A DNA stretch of 64,000 nt from Pedobacter fastidiosus (GTDB taxonomy: Bacteria > Bacteroidota > Bacteroidia > Sphingobacteriales > Sphingobacteriaceae): contig NZ_JACRYL010000018.1 in the NCBI RefSeq assembly GCF_014306625.1, forward strand, positions 34,929 through 98,928, written 5' to 3'. The stretch's first letter is position 1. The number at the start of each line of letters is the position of its first letter. The position numbers and the translations under genes were made by a program. Shown piece after piece: positions 62,933 through 64,000 of this stretch. The notes under the pieces are model-generated. The model had not been told where the DNA came from. It worked only from the letters and a program-made list of their open reading frames with translations, and did not search any database.

Positions 62933-63874
62933 TTACTTAATTTCTTGTTTCAGTTCCTTTTTGGAAAACTCCTTTTTAATTATTTCTGGATTACAAAGCG
63001 CTGTATATTCCTTTTGTGGAATTAGAATAACGTCAGAACCCTCTGCAGTTTGGAAATGTGGTGTGATAAAACCGTATAAGCTTTTCGTAGTTGCCAAAGT
63101 TTTGTTTTTAGTACTTTCAAAATCTGCTGATTTTAAATAAGAAACCATCAAAGAAATAGAGTACCTAGTATTATTATACATTTTTGTATTTATCCCTAAT
63201 GTATTGCCAGGAAAAACAGTCTGACCGATTTTAACTAATGTACTACCTTTTTTAAAACCTCTATAGGTAGCCAACGTTCCATCCGCATGCTCTATAGTAA
63301 TTTCGTTTGTTCTACTGGAAAACGCAACTCCTTCAGATGAATTTGTTTCATATAAATCAATTACGTTGATCACGATTCCCTTTCTAACTGCAGTAACAGT
63401 ATCTTCCTCTTTTGTAAAGAAAGTATATACTTTCCAATCGTCTGGCGTTGTATTTCCGAAATAAGTCGCATTAACAAAGCTAGATTCTGCAACAAACAAT
63501 TTAGAACCATTTTTACAAGGCAACAAATACAAAAAATTGGGATCGTATTTCGGTTTTAGCTTACCTTTTATGTAACTGTAATTATAGGAATATCCAATTC
63601 CCTGCTCTTTATTGGTTGGGGTTAAGCTGGTCAATCTGCCTGAATATCCTTTTATAGTAAACAGTTGTTCATTTTGACCGTAAGTATTCGTCAAATTTGA
63701 AAACTTCATAATTACGGTGTAGGTTCCTGGATCTGTTTTATCGAAACTGAAATCTACGGTTTTGTTCGTGTTTTCTCGTTGAGTAACCTTTACAGAACCT
63801 TCTTGTGCATTTGCAGATTGGGAAGAGCAATATGCCATGAGGCCAATTATTGCCAATTTTAATTTAATTTTCAT
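62933..63874 (-). CDS. Secreted M23/LytM-like protein without catalytic histidines
   Basis: Exported protein of about 313 residues from the ATG at 63872-63874 (signal MKIKLKLAIIGLMAYCSSQSANA-Q). The longer ORF to 63973 runs through a terminator and is rejected. The C-terminal half follows the LytM/M23 fold: VTAVRKGIVINVIDLY, NEITIEHADGTLATYRGF, then LVKIGQTVFPGNTLGI. The usual metal and catalytic residues are missing, since the HxH after the central strand is replaced by RGF and the first His-x3-Asp is not seen. It is probably a non-catalytic cell-wall or partner-binding protein, as in some degenerate M23 members. The first half is a beta-domain I do not recognise. Confidence 0.75.
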   Translation of the reverse strand: MKIKLKLAIIGLMAYCSSQSANAQEGSVKVTQRENTNKTVDFSFDKTDPGTYTVIMKFSNLTNTYGQNEQLFTIKGYSGRLTSLTPTNKEQGIGYSYNYSYIKGKLKPKYDPNFLYLLPCKNGSKLFVAESSFVNATYFGNTTPDDWKVYTFFTKEEDTVTAVRKGIVINVIDLYETNSSEGVAFSSRTNEITIEHADGTLATYRGFKKGSTLVKIGQTVFPGNTLGINTKMYNNTRYSISLMVSYLKSADFESTKNKTLATTKSLYGFITPHFQTAEGSDVILIPQKEYTALCNPEIIKKEFSKKELKQEIK

Positions 63875-63930
63875 GAGGTTGAAAGACGTTTGATTTGATT
63901 GCAATTTAGACATATTCTTTAATAACAAAA

Positions 63931-63958
63931 AGCGCTTTCCGGTTTCCCGGAAAGCGCT
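63931..63958 (-). terminator. Strong intrinsic terminator upstream of the M23-like gene
   Basis: Perfect 12-bp arms AGCGCTTTCCGG (63931-63942) and its complement (63947-63958) enclose a GAAA loop on the minus-strand RNA. TTTTTG follows. It should end a minus-strand gene entering from beyond the window edge. Confidence 0.9.
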
Positions 63959-63981
63959 CAAATATTTCATCACTTTGTCGG

Positions 63982-64000
63982 CTACCAGTAAATACCGTAA
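63982..64000 (-). CDS. Possible 3' end of a gene beyond the right edge
   Basis: On the minus strand one frame reads Tyr-Gly-Ile-Tyr-Trp followed by TAG at 63982-63984, 24 bp before the strong terminator. The terminator implies that a gene ends here, and this is the frame with a well-placed stop. Five codons are too few to name it. Confidence 0.3.

Noticed and set aside
63875..63973. Longer N-terminus of the M23-like protein
   Set aside because: It would translate through a strong terminator hairpin and place the signal peptide at residue 34.

Overview
The window reads as chromosome of a Bacteroidota bacterium, most likely a Sphingobacteriaceae member close to Pedobacter (inference). The evidence is five SusC/SusD pairs, an ECF sigma/FecR pair, lipoproteins with Cys-Lys-Lys lipoboxes, AT-rich DNA, weak Shine-Dalgarno sequences and small dispersed hairpin repeats. 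Almost all genes lie on the minus strand. There are no tRNA or rRNA genes, insertion sequences, prophage or CRISPR arrays.

Layout from left to right. (1) 1-480 is the start of accA, cut by the window edge. An S10 serine carboxypeptidase and a secreted DUF3472-type protein follow. (2) 3555-9956 is a four-gene cassette, SusC-SusD-fasciclin-DUF5007-like, closed by a strong terminator. (3) 10364-18368 holds an ECF sigma factor, a FecR anti-sigma, a SusC with an STN signalling domain and a SusD-like lipoprotein. About 1 kb of tandem hairpin repeats separates sigma from FecR. (4) 18488-35991 is a complete starch/maltodextrin locus: LacI regulator, SusC, SusD, SusE, three GH13 enzymes, GH65 disaccharide phosphorylase, beta-phosphoglucomutase and an MFS sugar transporter. 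Two perfect palindromic operators lie between lacI and susC, and a third copy of the operator core lies inside the neopullulanase-like gene. (5) 36228-38241 carries an orphan receiver protein, a small gene broken by one TAG codon, and dinB. (6) 38321-40792 is a secreted glutaminase-family (DUF4965) protein. (7) 41049-58990 is a tightly packed 11-gene operon with two SusC/SusD pairs, two fasciclin lipoproteins, DUF5007-, DUF5008- and DUF4983-type lipoproteins, a DUF1735-PA14 protein and a PKD-discoidin protein. It has no recognisable carbohydrate-active enzyme. (8) 59580-63874 holds a 5'-nucleotidase split over two overlapping genes, a SulP anion transporter and a catalytically dead M23-like protein.

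In the maltodextrin locus the pathway is clear. SusD and SusE capture starch, the GH13 enzymes cut it, SusC imports oligosaccharides, the MFS protein carries maltose inward, GH65 phosphorolyses it to beta-glucose-1-phosphate plus glucose, and PgmB makes glucose-6-phosphate.

The best candidate for something undescribed is the group of CAZyme-free SusCD-fasciclin cassettes at 3555-9956 and 41049-58990. A 17-bp sequence with an AAACGTTT core is shared exactly between the region upstream of the 11-gene operon and the glutaminase-family promoter region. A close variant lies upstream of the 3555-9956 cassette. This suggests one regulon, probably under a LacI-type protein encoded elsewhere.
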